Source of the DNA: VRUE01 sp963697805
Lineage (GTDB): Bacteria > Actinomycetota > Thermoleophilia > Solirubrobacterales > 70-9
Length of the DNA stretch: 64,000 bases
Reading direction: 5' to 3'
NCBI GenBank assembly: GCA_963697805.1
Contig: CAVOPB010000002.1
Location: 868,001-932,000 of the forward strand
In this document: positions 37,959 to 46,667 of the stretch, piece by piece
Position numbering within the stretch: the first letter of the stretch is position 1
How the letters are laid out: each line of letters begins with the position of its first letter
Position numbers and translations under genes: made by a program
Notes under the pieces: model-generated
The model's database searches: none
Told to the model about the DNA's origin: nothing
Seen by the model: the letters and a program-made list of their open reading frames with translations, nothing else

Positions 37959-38029
37959 CGTCCCCTCGGCGATCCTTGCGGCCTGCGCTCACCGTAAGGG
38001 AGACTGCAACCACGACGAAGGAGGCTGGG

Positions 38030-38602
38030 ATGAGAAGGGCAATTCTGGGGGTCGGTGTCGTGGCGGTCGCACTCTGCGCTCTTGCGGTGAGCAGCGCCTC
38101 GGCCGCGGTCGGGGTCGAGAAGGTCAGCCGCCACGGTGGCGGGCCCGGGGACGAGGTGACGCTGACGCTCGCCTGCGGCTTCTGTTTCCCGCCCTGCGAG
38201 GGCCCCAAGGGCGAACGGCATCCGAGGGGATTCGACCACGGACCGTGCATGCTCGGCACCAAGGCGGATCCTCCCGCCTCCTTCGGCATTTCGCTTGTTC
38301 CCCTCTCGAGCGCGCCGCAGCCACGCAGATGCGGGCCGCGCGCCGTCTGCTCGCCCGACTCCGCCGCCCCGCCGCGCCGGAGCCCGTACACCTTCCTGGG
38401 TCTCGCCGTTCCTCCCCCGGGCGGGAACAATCCCGAACACGGCAACCCGCCCCGCTACCTCCTCCACTTCACGATCCCCAGCCTCGACCCGGGCGCCTAC
38501 GCCTACGTGATCTGGTGCGACGCCTGTCTCGGTGGGAAGCGCGGATCGCTCATCTCCTCCCCGGCGTCACACCTGTGGCGGCTCACCGTGCGTCGTCCCT
38601 AG
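38030..38602 (+). CDS. Secreted Cys/Pro-rich protein of unknown function
   Basis: 190 residues: signal peptide AILGVGVVAVALCALAVSSA then SAAVG, followed by an extracellular domain with several Cys (LACGFCFPPCEG, GPCML, RRCGPRAVC, WCDACLGG) that could form disulfides. An immunoglobulin-like beta pattern is suggested by GAYAYVIWC and HLWRLTV. AAGGAGG precedes the ATG. A strong terminator follows. Not recognised. Confidence 0.7.
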   Translation: MRRAILGVGVVAVALCALAVSSASAAVGVEKVSRHGGGPGDEVTLTLACGFCFPPCEGPKGERHPRGFDHGPCMLGTKADPPASFGISLVPLSSAPQPRRCGPRAVCSPDSAAPPRRSPYTFLGLAVPPPGGNNPEHGNPPRYLLHFTIPSLDPGAYAYVIWCDACLGGKRGSLISSPASHLWRLTVRRP

Positions 38603-38624
38603 GGTTCGGCCCACCGTCATCGAG

Positions 38625-38671
38625 CCGTGGCGGGCTGACCGCCACGGCGGGCCCCGTTTCTCCTTTTTTCA
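38625..38671 (+). terminator. Intrinsic terminator
   Basis: CCGTGGCGG, loop GCTGA, CCGCCACGG (38625-38647), a perfect 9-bp stem, followed after a short C/G stretch by a run of six T at 38665-38670. It closes the secreted-protein transcript just before dipZ. Confidence 0.85.
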
Positions 38672-38695
38672 CATTTCCGGCCTAGCCTGCGATCG

Positions 38696-40447
38696 TTGGC
38701 CCTGCTGATCCTCTTCGGGTTCGTCGCCGGCGCCGCCACGGCGCTCTCGCCATGCGTGCTGCCGGTACTGCCGATCGCGCTCTCGGCGGGCGCGACCGGC
38801 GGCCGCCGTCGCCCGCTCGGGATAGTCGCCGGGCTCGCGATCTCGTTCACGTTCGCGACGGTGGCCCTGGTCTACGTCATCTCCGCCCTCGGCCTGCCCA
38901 ACGACTTCCTCCGCAAGCTGGGGATCGTCGTCCTGCTCGGCTTCGGGATCACCCTGATGATCCCGGCGCTGGCGGCCCGGCTGGAGGCCTGGATGAGCCG
39001 GTTCGCGAGCCGCGCCGGGGTCGCCAAGAGCAATGGCGACGGCTTCTGGTCCGGGGTCGTGGTCGGCGCCAGCCTCGGCCTTGTCTACGCGCCCTGCGCG
39101 GGGCCGATCCTGGCCGGCGTCATCACCGTCTCCGCCTCGCAGTCCTTCAGCACCGGCCGGCTCGCCGTCGCGCTCAGCTACGGGATCGGGTCTGCAGTCG
39201 TCCTCTACTTCCTGATGCTCGGGGGGCGTCGGGTGATCCGGCCGCTCGCCCAGCGCGGCGTCGGCCTGCAGATAGCGATGGGCGGAGTGATGGTGCTCGT
39301 CGCCCTGGCGATGCTCGGCAACTACGACATCCGCTTTCAAAACCACATCGCGGGCAGCCTGCCGAGCTTCCTCGTCAACCCGAGCAAGGGCCTCGAGGAC
39401 ACAGCCTCGGCAAGAAGTGCGCTCGCCGACATCCGCGGCGGGGGTCACGGGGTCGGCTCCGAAGCCACCGGGGCGGCGCCGGAATCCGACGCCAGGGGCA
39501 GGCTCGATCTGCCGGTGCTCGGCGTGGCTCCCGAATTCGTCGACAACCAGCGTTGGTTCAACACTCCTGGCGACCGCCCGCTGACCCTCAGCGGGCTTCG
39601 GGGGCGGGTCGTCCTCGTTGACTTCTGGACCTACAGCTGCATCAACTGCATCCGCACCTTTCCCTACCTGAAGGCATGGGACGCGAAATATCGGAAGGAC
39701 GGGCTGACGATCGTCGGCGTCCACACGCCCGAGTTCCCATTCGAGCGCGAAGCGAGCAACGTCGAAGCGGCGATCTCCGAAAACGGGATTCGCTACCCCG
39801 TTGCCCAGGACAACGAACAGGCGACCTGGAACGCCTATGGCAATCAGTACTGGCCCGCCGAGTACTTCATCGACGCTCAGGGCAGGGTCCGCTTCGTCCA
39901 TTTCGGCGAGGGCGAATACGGGGAGAAAGAGAAGGTCATCCGGGATCTCCTCGCCGAAGCGGGAAGAACCGTCAAGGGGGGCGCGACCCGGGTCCGTGCG
40001 GTCGCGCCATCGAGGACGGTCACCACCCCGGAGACCTACTTCGGCGCCGCCCGCGCCGAACGCTTCACGAACTCGATGCTCTCGCCGGGCTCGCACGACT
40101 TCACCGCCCCGGCCTCGCTTCCCGCCGACGAATTCGCCTACCACGGCAGGTGGAGCATCACCCTCGACTCGGCGACCGCCGGAGCTGGAGCATCGCTTGA
40201 CCTGAACTTCGGGGCGCGGCGCGTCTACCTCGTCCTCGGCTCGCCTGGGCACCACCGCAGGGTCAAGGTCCTGCTCGACGGGCGGCCGATCTCGGGCTCC
40301 GACGCAGGCTCCGACGTCCACGGCGGCGCCCTGACCGTGACCGGTCAGCGCCTCTACAACCTGGTCGACCTGCCGCGGGTCGGCCATCACGTCCTCAGCC
40401 TCGAACCGGAAGCGGGGGTTGAGGGCTATGCCTTCACCTTCGGTTAG
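38696..40447 (+). CDS. DipZ-type thiol-disulfide transmembrane protein (CcdA + thioredoxin)
   Basis: 583 residues. The N-terminal CcdA/DsbD membrane domain has ALSPCVLPVLPIALSAG (Cys ~19) and VYAPCAGPILAGV (Cys ~134). An extracytoplasmic thioredoxin domain carries CINC (~314-317 in FWTYSCINCIRTFPYLKAWD). The C-terminal ~130 residues (YHGRWSITLDSATAGAG) form the beta-rich domain of mycobacterial DipZ. It would carry reducing power outward across the membrane. The start is TTG 38696, with few alternatives; ATG starts occur only further in. Confidence 0.92.
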   Translation: MALLILFGFVAGAATALSPCVLPVLPIALSAGATGGRRRPLGIVAGLAISFTFATVALVYVISALGLPNDFLRKLGIVVLLGFGITLMIPALAARLEAWMSRFASRAGVAKSNGDGFWSGVVVGASLGLVYAPCAGPILAGVITVSASQSFSTGRLAVALSYGIGSAVVLYFLMLGGRRVIRPLAQRGVGLQIAMGGVMVLVALAMLGNYDIRFQNHIAGSLPSFLVNPSKGLEDTASARSALADIRGGGHGVGSEATGAAPESDARGRLDLPVLGVAPEFVDNQRWFNTPGDRPLTLSGLRGRVVLVDFWTYSCINCIRTFPYLKAWDAKYRKDGLTIVGVHTPEFPFEREASNVEAAISENGIRYPVAQDNEQATWNAYGNQYWPAEYFIDAQGRVRFVHFGEGEYGEKEKVIRDLLAEAGRTVKGGATRVRAVAPSRTVTTPETYFGAARAERFTNSMLSPGSHDFTAPASLPADEFAYHGRWSITLDSATAGAGASLDLNFGARRVYLVLGSPGHHRRVKVLLDGRPISGSDAGSDVHGGALTVTGQRLYNLVDLPRVGHHVLSLEPEAGVEGYAFTFG

Positions 40448-40463
40448 CGGCGGGGCCGCGACA

Positions 40464-41171
40464 ATGGTGGCGATGGCCGAGACCCCTCAGGGGACCGTGC
40501 TGGTGGTCGACGACGAGCCGACAATCCTCGACGTCGTCGGTCGATATATGGAGCGGGCGGGATACGAGACCCACCGTGCCGCCGACGGGCCCGAGGCGTT
40601 GCGCCTGGCGAATCTCCATCGTCCCGATCTCGTCGTCCTCGACCTGATGCTGCCGGGGATCGACGGGATCGAGGTCATGCGGCAGCTGCATGATGACCCG
40701 GGCCCGCGCATCGCCGTGATCCTTCTGACCGCCCGCGGTGAGGAGTCCGATCGCGTCGTCGGCCTGGACCGGGGCGCTGACGACTACGTCGTCAAGCCGT
40801 TTTCGCCGGCCGAGCTCGTCGCCCGCGCCGGCGCGGTGCTGCGCCGGGTCTCGCCGCCGGACGACGAGGCACCGCCGATCACGCACGGTCCCCTGCGGGT
40901 CGAGCCCGCGACACGCCGGGTGCTGCTCGATGGTGAGCCGCTGTCGCTGACGATGCGCGAGTTCGATCTGCTCGCCCACCTGGCGGCGCATCCCGGCCGG
41001 GTCTACTCGCGAGATCAGCTCATGGAAGCGGTCTGGCGCGAGGCGTTCTTCGAGGACACGAGTACCGTCACGGTCCACGTCCGGCGCCTCCGTGCCAAGC
41101 TCGGCGACGATCCGAACCAGCCTCGATTCATCGAGACGGTCTGGGGCGTCGGCTACCGGTTGCGGCCATGA
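40464..41171 (+). CDS. OmpR/PhoB-family response regulator
   Basis: 235 residues: receiver domain (VLVVDDEPTILDVVG acidic pocket, phospho-Asp in VVLDLMLPGIDG ~59, TAR, Lys in YVVKPFSP) and winged helix (LTMREFDLLAHLAAHPGRVY, VTVHVRRLRAKLG, ETVWGVGYRLRP). The start may be ATG 40464 or 40473. It lies 16 bases after dipZ and overlaps the kinase gene by ATGA, so the three may be co-transcribed. Confidence 0.94.
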   Translation: MVAMAETPQGTVLVVDDEPTILDVVGRYMERAGYETHRAADGPEALRLANLHRPDLVVLDLMLPGIDGIEVMRQLHDDPGPRIAVILLTARGEESDRVVGLDRGADDYVVKPFSPAELVARAGAVLRRVSPPDDEAPPITHGPLRVEPATRRVLLDGEPLSLTMREFDLLAHLAAHPGRVYSRDQLMEAVWREAFFEDTSTVTVHVRRLRAKLGDDPNQPRFIETVWGVGYRLRP

Positions 41172-42019
41172 AACGCGCAGTCGTCATCGCCATCGCCGCC
41201 TTTTTCGCCGGCGCCGCAGCGGTCGCGGTTCCCAGCCGGATGGGAGCGACTCAGATTCTCCTCGTGGTGGTCGCCGCGGGCGCTGCGGCGCTGGCCACCG
41301 CGCTCGCCGTCCGGTTGGCCATGGAGGAGCGCTCCAAGCGAGACATCGAGGAGGCGCGCCGGCAGCTCGTCGCCGCAGCCTCGCATGACCTCCGCACTCC
41401 GCTCGCCTCGCTGCGGCTGCTGGTCGAGTCGATCGACGATGGGGTGGCGACGGGGGAGACCCGCGACCGCTACCTGAGGGAGATCCGCACCCACGTGGGT
41501 GTCCTCAGCAACCTGATCGACGATTTGTTCGAGCTCTCGCGGATCGAGGCAGGCGACATCTCCTGGACGATGCGCCAGGTCGAGCTGGCCGACCTGATCG
41601 GCGAGACCGTGGCGGCGATGCGCGCCCCGGCCGCCGAGCGCGGGGTCAGCCTCGCCGCCGAGCTGCCGGACGTCGCTCTCGTCGCCAGCGCCGACGCGGA
41701 GAAGGTTCAGAGGGTGCTCTTCAACCTGATTCAGAACGCGATCCGCCACACCCCGGCCGACGGCAGCGTCACCGTGCGCGCCCGCAGCGCCGGTGGCGGG
41801 GTCGAGGTGGAGGTCGCCGACAGCGGCGAGGGAATCCCGGCCGGTGACGATGAGCGGGTCTTCGAGGCCTTCTACCGCGGCGACGCCGCTCGGGGAGAGG
41901 ACGGCGCCGGCCTTGGCCTGGCGGTCTCGCGGGCGATCGTCGAAGCCCACGGCGGCAGGATCTGGCTCGAAGACGGGTCCCCCGGGACTCGGGTCCACTT
42001 CACCCTGAGGTCCGCCTAG
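41168..42019 (+). CDS. Membrane histidine kinase
   Basis: 283 residues. Two short N-terminal membrane segments (VVIAIAAFFAGAAAVAV, ILLVVVAAGAAALATALAV) leave almost no sensor loop. Then come the H-box AASHDLRTPLASLR (His ~73), N-box LFNLIQNAIRH, DSGEGIPAGD (G1), FYRGDAARGEDGAGLGLAV (F/G2) and IWLEDG. The lack of an extracytoplasmic sensor suggests it detects a membrane or partner-protein state. It is co-translated with the regulator. Confidence 0.93.
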   Translation: MKRAVVIAIAAFFAGAAAVAVPSRMGATQILLVVVAAGAAALATALAVRLAMEERSKRDIEEARRQLVAAASHDLRTPLASLRLLVESIDDGVATGETRDRYLREIRTHVGVLSNLIDDLFELSRIEAGDISWTMRQVELADLIGETVAAMRAPAAERGVSLAAELPDVALVASADAEKVQRVLFNLIQNAIRHTPADGSVTVRARSAGGGVEVEVADSGEGIPAGDDERVFEAFYRGDAARGEDGAGLGLAVSRAIVEAHGGRIWLEDGSPGTRVHFTLRSA

Positions 42020-42022
42020 GCT

Positions 42023-42745
42023 TTGGACCCGCTGTTTGACCGATCGGTCGCGACCCTCGTCCAATCGTGGCGATTCCTCGCGACCGGCTCGCCCGGGGCG
42101 GAGGTGTCGAGACCGACGGTGCGGCCATCGCGGTCTTCGTCCGGCACCGGACCGTAAGTTCTTCAACAACGCGATCCTCGGGGTGAGCAACGCGAACCTC
42201 GATCCGACCCTCGAGGAGGTCGAGCGTGTCTACGCAGACCACGGTGTCGAGCGCTACGCGGTCTGGGCACACGAGTCAGACACGACCGCCGCCAGCCATC
42301 TGGGTGCCCGAGGTTACGTCTTTGACTCCTCGACCCGGTCGATGGCCATGGGGGTCTCCGAACTGGGCGAGGCCGATACCTCGAAGCTCGACCTCGTCGA
42401 GCCGAGCATCGAGGAGTTCTGGCGTGTGGGGGCCTCGATGGCCTTGTCCCCGAGCTCTCCGCCGAGGGCGCCCATTTCCACGTCTCTCGTTTCGACGGTG
42501 AGAACGCGACGATGTTGATGGCTTTCGATCACAACGGCGACTGCGGGATCTACATGGTCGGCACCGTGCCGAGTGCCCGTCGCCCTGGCCTCGCCACCGC
42601 ACTCTCGGCGCTCGCGGTCGCCGAGGCGGGCGCGCGCGGTTGCACCACCGTCAGCCTGCAGGCGACCGCGATGGCGGAGGGCGTCTATGGCAGGGTGGGC
42701 TTCCGCGATCTCGGCCGTTTCGACGAGTACGTGCCGGGGCCATGA
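42023..42745 (+). pseudogene. GNAT N-acetyltransferase broken by multiple frameshifts
   Basis: Four plus-strand frame segments join into one acetyltransferase: LDPLFDRSVATLVQSWRFLA; ETDGAAIAVFV; KFFNNAILGVSNANLDPTLE through DLVEPSIEEFWRVG; and VPELSAEGAHFHVSRFDG through MVGTVPSARRPGLATALSAL and GVYGRVGFRDLG. The last holds the GNAT acetyl-CoA loop (RRPGLATA) and a C-terminal YGRVGF motif. The third break falls in a G5 run near 42,430, where one extra G would restore the frame. Three breaks argue for decay rather than one sequencing error. Confidence 0.75.
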
Positions 42746-42765
42746 CCCGAGGAGCGAGGTGATCG

Positions 42766-43158
42766 ATGTCGGCCAAGCAATTCCGAATCGCCCGACCGAC
42801 GGACCGGCTCGAGGCGGTCGAACGCTTCTACCGCGACGGGCTCGACCTTGTCGAGATCGACCGCTTCGCCGATCACGCCGGCTACAGCGGGGTCATGTTC
42901 GGCCTGCCCGACACGGACCACCACCTCGAGTTCATCACCCACGTCGACGGCAGTCCGGGCGCCGCGCCGAGTCACGAGAACCTGCTCGTCCTCTACTACG
43001 GCTCCGCCGCCTCGGCGGCGGCCGTCGCCGACCGCCTGGCCGCACTCGGCCACGAGCCGGTCGAGGCGGAGAACCCCTATTGGGAGCGCAGCGGAGCGAT
43101 CACCATCGCGGACCCTGACGGGTGGCGCGTCGTCCTCGCTCCAGCGCCCTTCTGCTGA
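42766..43158 (+). CDS. VOC family protein
   Basis: 130 residues with RFYRDGLDLVEIDRF, GVMFGLPDTDHHLEFITHVD and ITIADPDGWRVVLAPAPF, the two beta-alpha-beta-beta-beta halves of a glyoxalase-like protein. His and Glu in HHLEF are plausible metal ligands. ATG 42766 follows a GAGG site and lies 20 bases after the GNAT remnant. Likely substrate class unknown. Confidence 0.82.
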   Translation: MSAKQFRIARPTDRLEAVERFYRDGLDLVEIDRFADHAGYSGVMFGLPDTDHHLEFITHVDGSPGAAPSHENLLVLYYGSAASAAAVADRLAALGHEPVEAENPYWERSGAITIADPDGWRVVLAPAPFC

Positions 43159-43204
43159 GATGCCACCCCCCCGTGCTCAACGACTACCGAATCGAGGAGA
43201 AAAG

Positions 43205-43957
43205 GTGACCGAACTGACCGAGATGCAGGCCGAGCTGTGCGAGAAGAGCGAGACCGACTACTCCGACCTGCGGGCGCTGTTCATCAACTGCACCCTGAAG
43301 CGCAGCCCCGAGGTCTCGAATACGCAGGGCCTGATGGACATCTCGATGGAGATCATGCGGCGCAACGGGGTCGAGGTCGATTGCATCCGCGCCATCGACC
43401 ACGAGATCGCGACCGGCATCTGGCCCGACATGACCGAGCACGGCTGGGAGCGCGACGAGTGGCCGGAGATCTTCGAGAAGGTGATGGCCGCCGACATCCT
43501 CGTGCTGGGGATGTCGATCTGGCTCGGCGAGAAGTCCTCGGTTGCGACCCAGATCGTCGAGCGGCTCTACGGCAACTCGCACCTGCTCAACGATGCCGGT
43601 CAGTACGCCTACTACGGCCGAGTCGGTGGCTGCCTGGTCACCGGCAACGAGGACGGCGTCAAGCACTGCGCGATGAACACCCTGTACTCGCTGCAGCACC
43701 TCGGCTACACGATCCCGCCCCAGGCCGACTCGGGCTGGATCGGAGAGGCTGGGCCGGGCCCCTCCTACCTCGACGAGGACTCGGGGGGCCCCGAGAACGA
43801 CTTCACCAACCGCAACACGACCTTCGCTGCCTGGAACATGATGCACCTGGCTAGGATCCTGAAGGAGGCCGGTGGCATCCCTGCTCACGGCAACCAGCGC
43901 ACCGCCTGGGACGCCGGTTGCCGGTTCGACTTCCCCAACCCCGAGTACCGGGCCTAG
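43205..43957 (+). CDS. Flavodoxin-fold NAD(P)H-dependent FMN reductase
   Basis: 250 residues: RALFINCTLKRSPEVSNTQG is the FMN phosphate loop of NADPH-dependent FMN reductases, with ADILVLGMSIWLGEKSSVAT and GCLVTGNEDGVKHCAMNTLY as the other two flavin loops. The long C-terminal part (SYLDEDSGGPENDFTNRNTT) is typical of WrbA/FMN-reductase relatives. The start GTG 43205 has GAGGAGAAA upstream. It lies in a compact run with VOC and SnoaL-like genes, consistent with quinone or xenobiotic reduction; the substrate is not known. Confidence 0.88.
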   Translation: MTELTEMQAELCEKSETDYSDLRALFINCTLKRSPEVSNTQGLMDISMEIMRRNGVEVDCIRAIDHEIATGIWPDMTEHGWERDEWPEIFEKVMAADILVLGMSIWLGEKSSVATQIVERLYGNSHLLNDAGQYAYYGRVGGCLVTGNEDGVKHCAMNTLYSLQHLGYTIPPQADSGWIGEAGPGPSYLDEDSGGPENDFTNRNTTFAAWNMMHLARILKEAGGIPAHGNQRTAWDAGCRFDFPNPEYRA

Positions 43958-43970
43958 GAAAGGAATTTCA

Positions 43971-44378
43971 ATGACCCCGCCCGAACAGGAATCTGACGGC
44001 AAGACCCGCCTTGCCTACATCCTCGGCGTGCCCCTCGCCGAGAATGTCGTCCGCCAGTGGCCGCAGATGGGGGAGATCGTCCGTACCAGCCGGCTGATCG
44101 GCGAAGTGGAGGGGAACTTCGCCGAGCTCACCCTCGAGGTCGGGAGGCGGCTGCAACTCGATGACGTCATCGTGGTCGAGTGGACCTGCGACTACGGGGA
44201 CGGGCGCCTCTACCGCAACGTGACGATCGGCGAGCTGGAGGGCGGTGAGGCCGTGCGCGTGACGGACTACTGGGGTGAGCCCACCTCGACGCCCGAGTGG
44301 CGCCGGTCAAGAACCGACCGGCTTGAGATGCCCGCCGACGGCACCTGGCCCGACGGGGCCCATCTCGCTCACCACTAG
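43971..44378 (+). CDS. SnoaL/NTF2-like protein
   Basis: 135 residues: GNFAELTLEVGRRLQLDDVI, VVEWTCDYGDGRLYRNVTIG and GEAVRVTDYWGEPTSTPEWR match the cone-shaped NTF2/SnoaL fold with the YRN...(V)xDYWG signature. It starts 13 bases after the FMN reductase stop behind AAGGAA, so it is probably in the same transcript. Possible roles are isomerase, cyclase or simple binding protein. It ends with a 4-base overlap of the convergent glycosyltransferase gene. Confidence 0.82.
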   Translation: MTPPEQESDGKTRLAYILGVPLAENVVRQWPQMGEIVRTSRLIGEVEGNFAELTLEVGRRLQLDDVIVVEWTCDYGDGRLYRNVTIGELEGGEAVRVTDYWGEPTSTPEWRRSRTDRLEMPADGTWPDGAHLAHH

Positions 44379-45664
44379 GTCGTCGCCGAGGCCTCTTCAA
44401 TCAGATCGGCGGCGCGCTTCGTCCCCTCGAGCGCGCGGAGTCTTCCCGACATCGCGGCGAGGCGCTCGGCCAGCGCCCCGTCGCCGAGCAGGCGGTTGAT
44501 CGCGCCGGTGAGTTCGGCGCCGTCGTGGCCGTAGGTGTCGAGGCGGACCCCGAGGCCGGTCTCGTCGAGGCGCTGGGCGTTGTCGTACTGGTCCCAGAAG
44601 AGCGGCAGCGCGACCATCGGCTTGCCGAAGAGGAGCGACTCGGTGACCGTGTTGTTGCCACCGTGCGTGATCACGAGGTCGACCTGCGGCAGGATCGCGG
44701 TCTGGGGCAGGAACTCCTCGCCGGTCATGTTGTCGGCGAGCTCGAACTCGCTCGCCTGGGGGCCCTTGGAGACGATGATGCGATAGGGCGACTCCGCCAG
44801 CTCGGTGACCAGCTTCTGCATCAGCGAGACATCGGCCGAGCCGAGCGAGCCGAGGCTGAGGTAGACCAGCGGGCCATCGCGCTTGGCGAGCCCGGGCGGC
44901 AGCGCCCAATCGGGGTCGGTGTCGCGGACGCTCGCCTCGAGGTTGTGCCAGTTCTCGCCCAGCGGCCGCTCGCGCCGGTAATCGATCTCCGCCGGATAGA
45001 GGTAGAGGTTGAGTAACGGGCTCTCGTGGATGAAGTCGTCGGGCGGAAGCGGCGGCGCCCCGCGCTCCTGGCAGAACTCGCTGAAGCCAGCGTGCATATC
45101 ACCGAGCGCGTCCCGGTAGGCGTCCCAGAACTCGTCCCAGCCGGTGCGATCGGACTCGGGCAGCCCGGAGAAGGTCGGCGGGACCGCCGGGTCCTTCATC
45201 TCGGCCGGGTTGCAGGAGGCGATCCTTGCCCAGGGCCGGCCGCAGGAGAGGAGGGCGGGGAATGTGACGACGTTGTCCTCGACCAAGAGGTCGGGCTCGA
45301 CCTCGTCGATGATCTCGAGCAGGCGGTCGTCGACGTAGCGGGCGCCGTCGATCAGCGCCTGGAAGGTCGGGCCGATGAAACCCGAGAGCTGGTCGATCGT
45401 CGGGTGGCGGAAGACGGGCGCCGTCTCGCGGATGAACTCCTTCCAAAACTGGCCCGGGACTTCCTCGACCTCCGGCGGCGGCGTCAGCCGCATCAGCCGC
45501 TCCTCGAAGCCCTGCGCCTCCAGCGTTCCCGCGAAGGACTCCTCGATGATGAAGACGACGCGGTGGCCGCGGCGCCGCAGCACGTCTCCGATTCCGACGC
45601 AGTTGTTCGTCGGTCCGTACGCCCCCTCGGGGAAGAAGACGATTGTCGAGGGCTCGCCGCTCAT
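44375..45664 (-). CDS. GT1-family (UGT/MGT-like) glycosyltransferase
   Basis: 429 residues. The N-terminal acceptor domain starts STIVFFPEGAYGPTNNCVGI. The C-terminal donor domain has PLVYLSLGSLGSADVSLMQK and the signature THGGNNTVTESLLFGKPMVA with LPLFWDQYDNAQR. This is typical of nucleotide-sugar-dependent transfer to small lipophilic acceptors such as macrolides, flavonoids or sterols. I use ATG 45664 (MSGEPST); the 19 codons upstream are basic and not protein-like. The acceptor is unknown. Confidence 0.9.
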   Translation of the reverse strand: MSGEPSTIVFFPEGAYGPTNNCVGIGDVLRRRGHRVVFIIEESFAGTLEAQGFEERLMRLTPPPEVEEVPGQFWKEFIRETAPVFRHPTIDQLSGFIGPTFQALIDGARYVDDRLLEIIDEVEPDLLVEDNVVTFPALLSCGRPWARIASCNPAEMKDPAVPPTFSGLPESDRTGWDEFWDAYRDALGDMHAGFSEFCQERGAPPLPPDDFIHESPLLNLYLYPAEIDYRRERPLGENWHNLEASVRDTDPDWALPPGLAKRDGPLVYLSLGSLGSADVSLMQKLVTELAESPYRIIVSKGPQASEFELADNMTGEEFLPQTAILPQVDLVITHGGNNTVTESLLFGKPMVALPLFWDQYDNAQRLDETGLGVRLDTYGHDGAELTGAINRLLGDGALAERLAAMSGRLRALEGTKRAADLIEEASATT

Positions 45665-45743
45665 CGCGACCAATCTATCCCGCCGATGCACCCGCCTCCG
45701 CCTCCCAATACCTAGTGGCATGCTAGGTTTTCGGCAAGCCTTA

Positions 45744-45757
45744 TTAGGCGGACCTAA
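45744..45757. promoter_or_regulatory. IdeR/DtxR-like iron box upstream of the iron permease gene
   Basis: TTAGGCGGACCTAA has the TTAGG-N4-CCTAA form found inside the IdeR consensus as I recall it. It lies 30 bases before the FTR1-type permease start. A second copy of the same pattern lies in front of the EfeO gene. Confidence 0.7.
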
Positions 45758-45787
45758 CAGCGGCCGCCGTCAGGAGACCCGAACCAG

Positions 45788-46648
45788 ATGATCCCGACAT
45801 TCGTCATCACCCTGCGAGAGGGCGTCGAGGCCTCGTTGATCGTCGGCATCATCGCCGCCTTCCTGGTCAAGGAGGGCCGCCCCGACGCCCTGCGGCAGAT
45901 GTGGATCGGGGTCGGGATCGCGATCGTCCTCTGCGCCGCCGTCGGTGTCGGCCTCGATCAGCTTGGGCAGCAGCTGCCGCAGCGCCAGCAGGAGGGGCTG
46001 GAGACGGTGATCGGCGTCATCGCCGTCGTCGCCGTCACCTACATGATCATCTGGATGCGCCGCCACGCGCGCGGCATCAAGGCGGTGCTCGAGGGCGAGG
46101 CCGCGACCGCGCTGGCAGCCGGCTCGACGATCGCCCTCGTCGCGATGGCCTTCCTCGCGGTGCTCCGCGAGGGCTTCGAGACCTCGGTCTTCCTTCTCGC
46201 CGCGTTCCAGGACGCGAGCGACACCACCGCGGCCGGCGCCGGCGCGGTTCTCGGTCTGCTCGCCGCGGTCGCGATCGGCCTCGGCCTCTATCGCGGCGGG
46301 GTCCGCATCAACCTCACCAAGTTCTTCCGGATCACTGGCCTCGTGCTCGTCCTCGTCGCCGCCGGGCTGCTCGCCTCCGCCGCCCACACCGCGCACGAGG
46401 CGGGATGGGTCAACAGTCTCCAGGGCCAGGCCATCGACCTGACCTGGCTGGTCCAGCCGGGCACCATCAGCGGCTCGTTGCTGACCGGAATGCTGGGTCT
46501 GCAGCCGAGCCCGACCGTGATCGAGGCGACCGTGTACCTCGCCTACGCGGTGCCGATGGCGCTCTACGTGGTCTGGCCCGATCAGCTGCGCCGGCGCCCC
46601 CGCATCCCCGCCCGCGGCGGCCGGGCCACCGCCGAGACCGCGGCCTGA
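45788..46648 (+). CDS. efeU: FTR1/EfeU-type iron permease
   Basis: 286 residues with seven hydrophobic segments and two iron-path REGxE motifs: LREGVEASLIVGI (N-terminal) and LREGFETSVFLLA (mid-protein). These glutamates carry Fe in yeast Ftr1 and E. coli EfeU. It imports iron delivered by EfeO and EfeB. First gene of the locus, behind an iron box. The spacing to efeB is 19 bases. Confidence 0.93.
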   Translation: MIPTFVITLREGVEASLIVGIIAAFLVKEGRPDALRQMWIGVGIAIVLCAAVGVGLDQLGQQLPQRQQEGLETVIGVIAVVAVTYMIIWMRRHARGIKAVLEGEAATALAAGSTIALVAMAFLAVLREGFETSVFLLAAFQDASDTTAAGAGAVLGLLAAVAIGLGLYRGGVRINLTKFFRITGLVLVLVAAGLLASAAHTAHEAGWVNSLQGQAIDLTWLVQPGTISGSLLTGMLGLQPSPTVIEATVYLAYAVPMALYVVWPDQLRRRPRIPARGGRATAETAA

Positions 46649-46667
46649 GCCCCCGCGGGGCCCCGCG

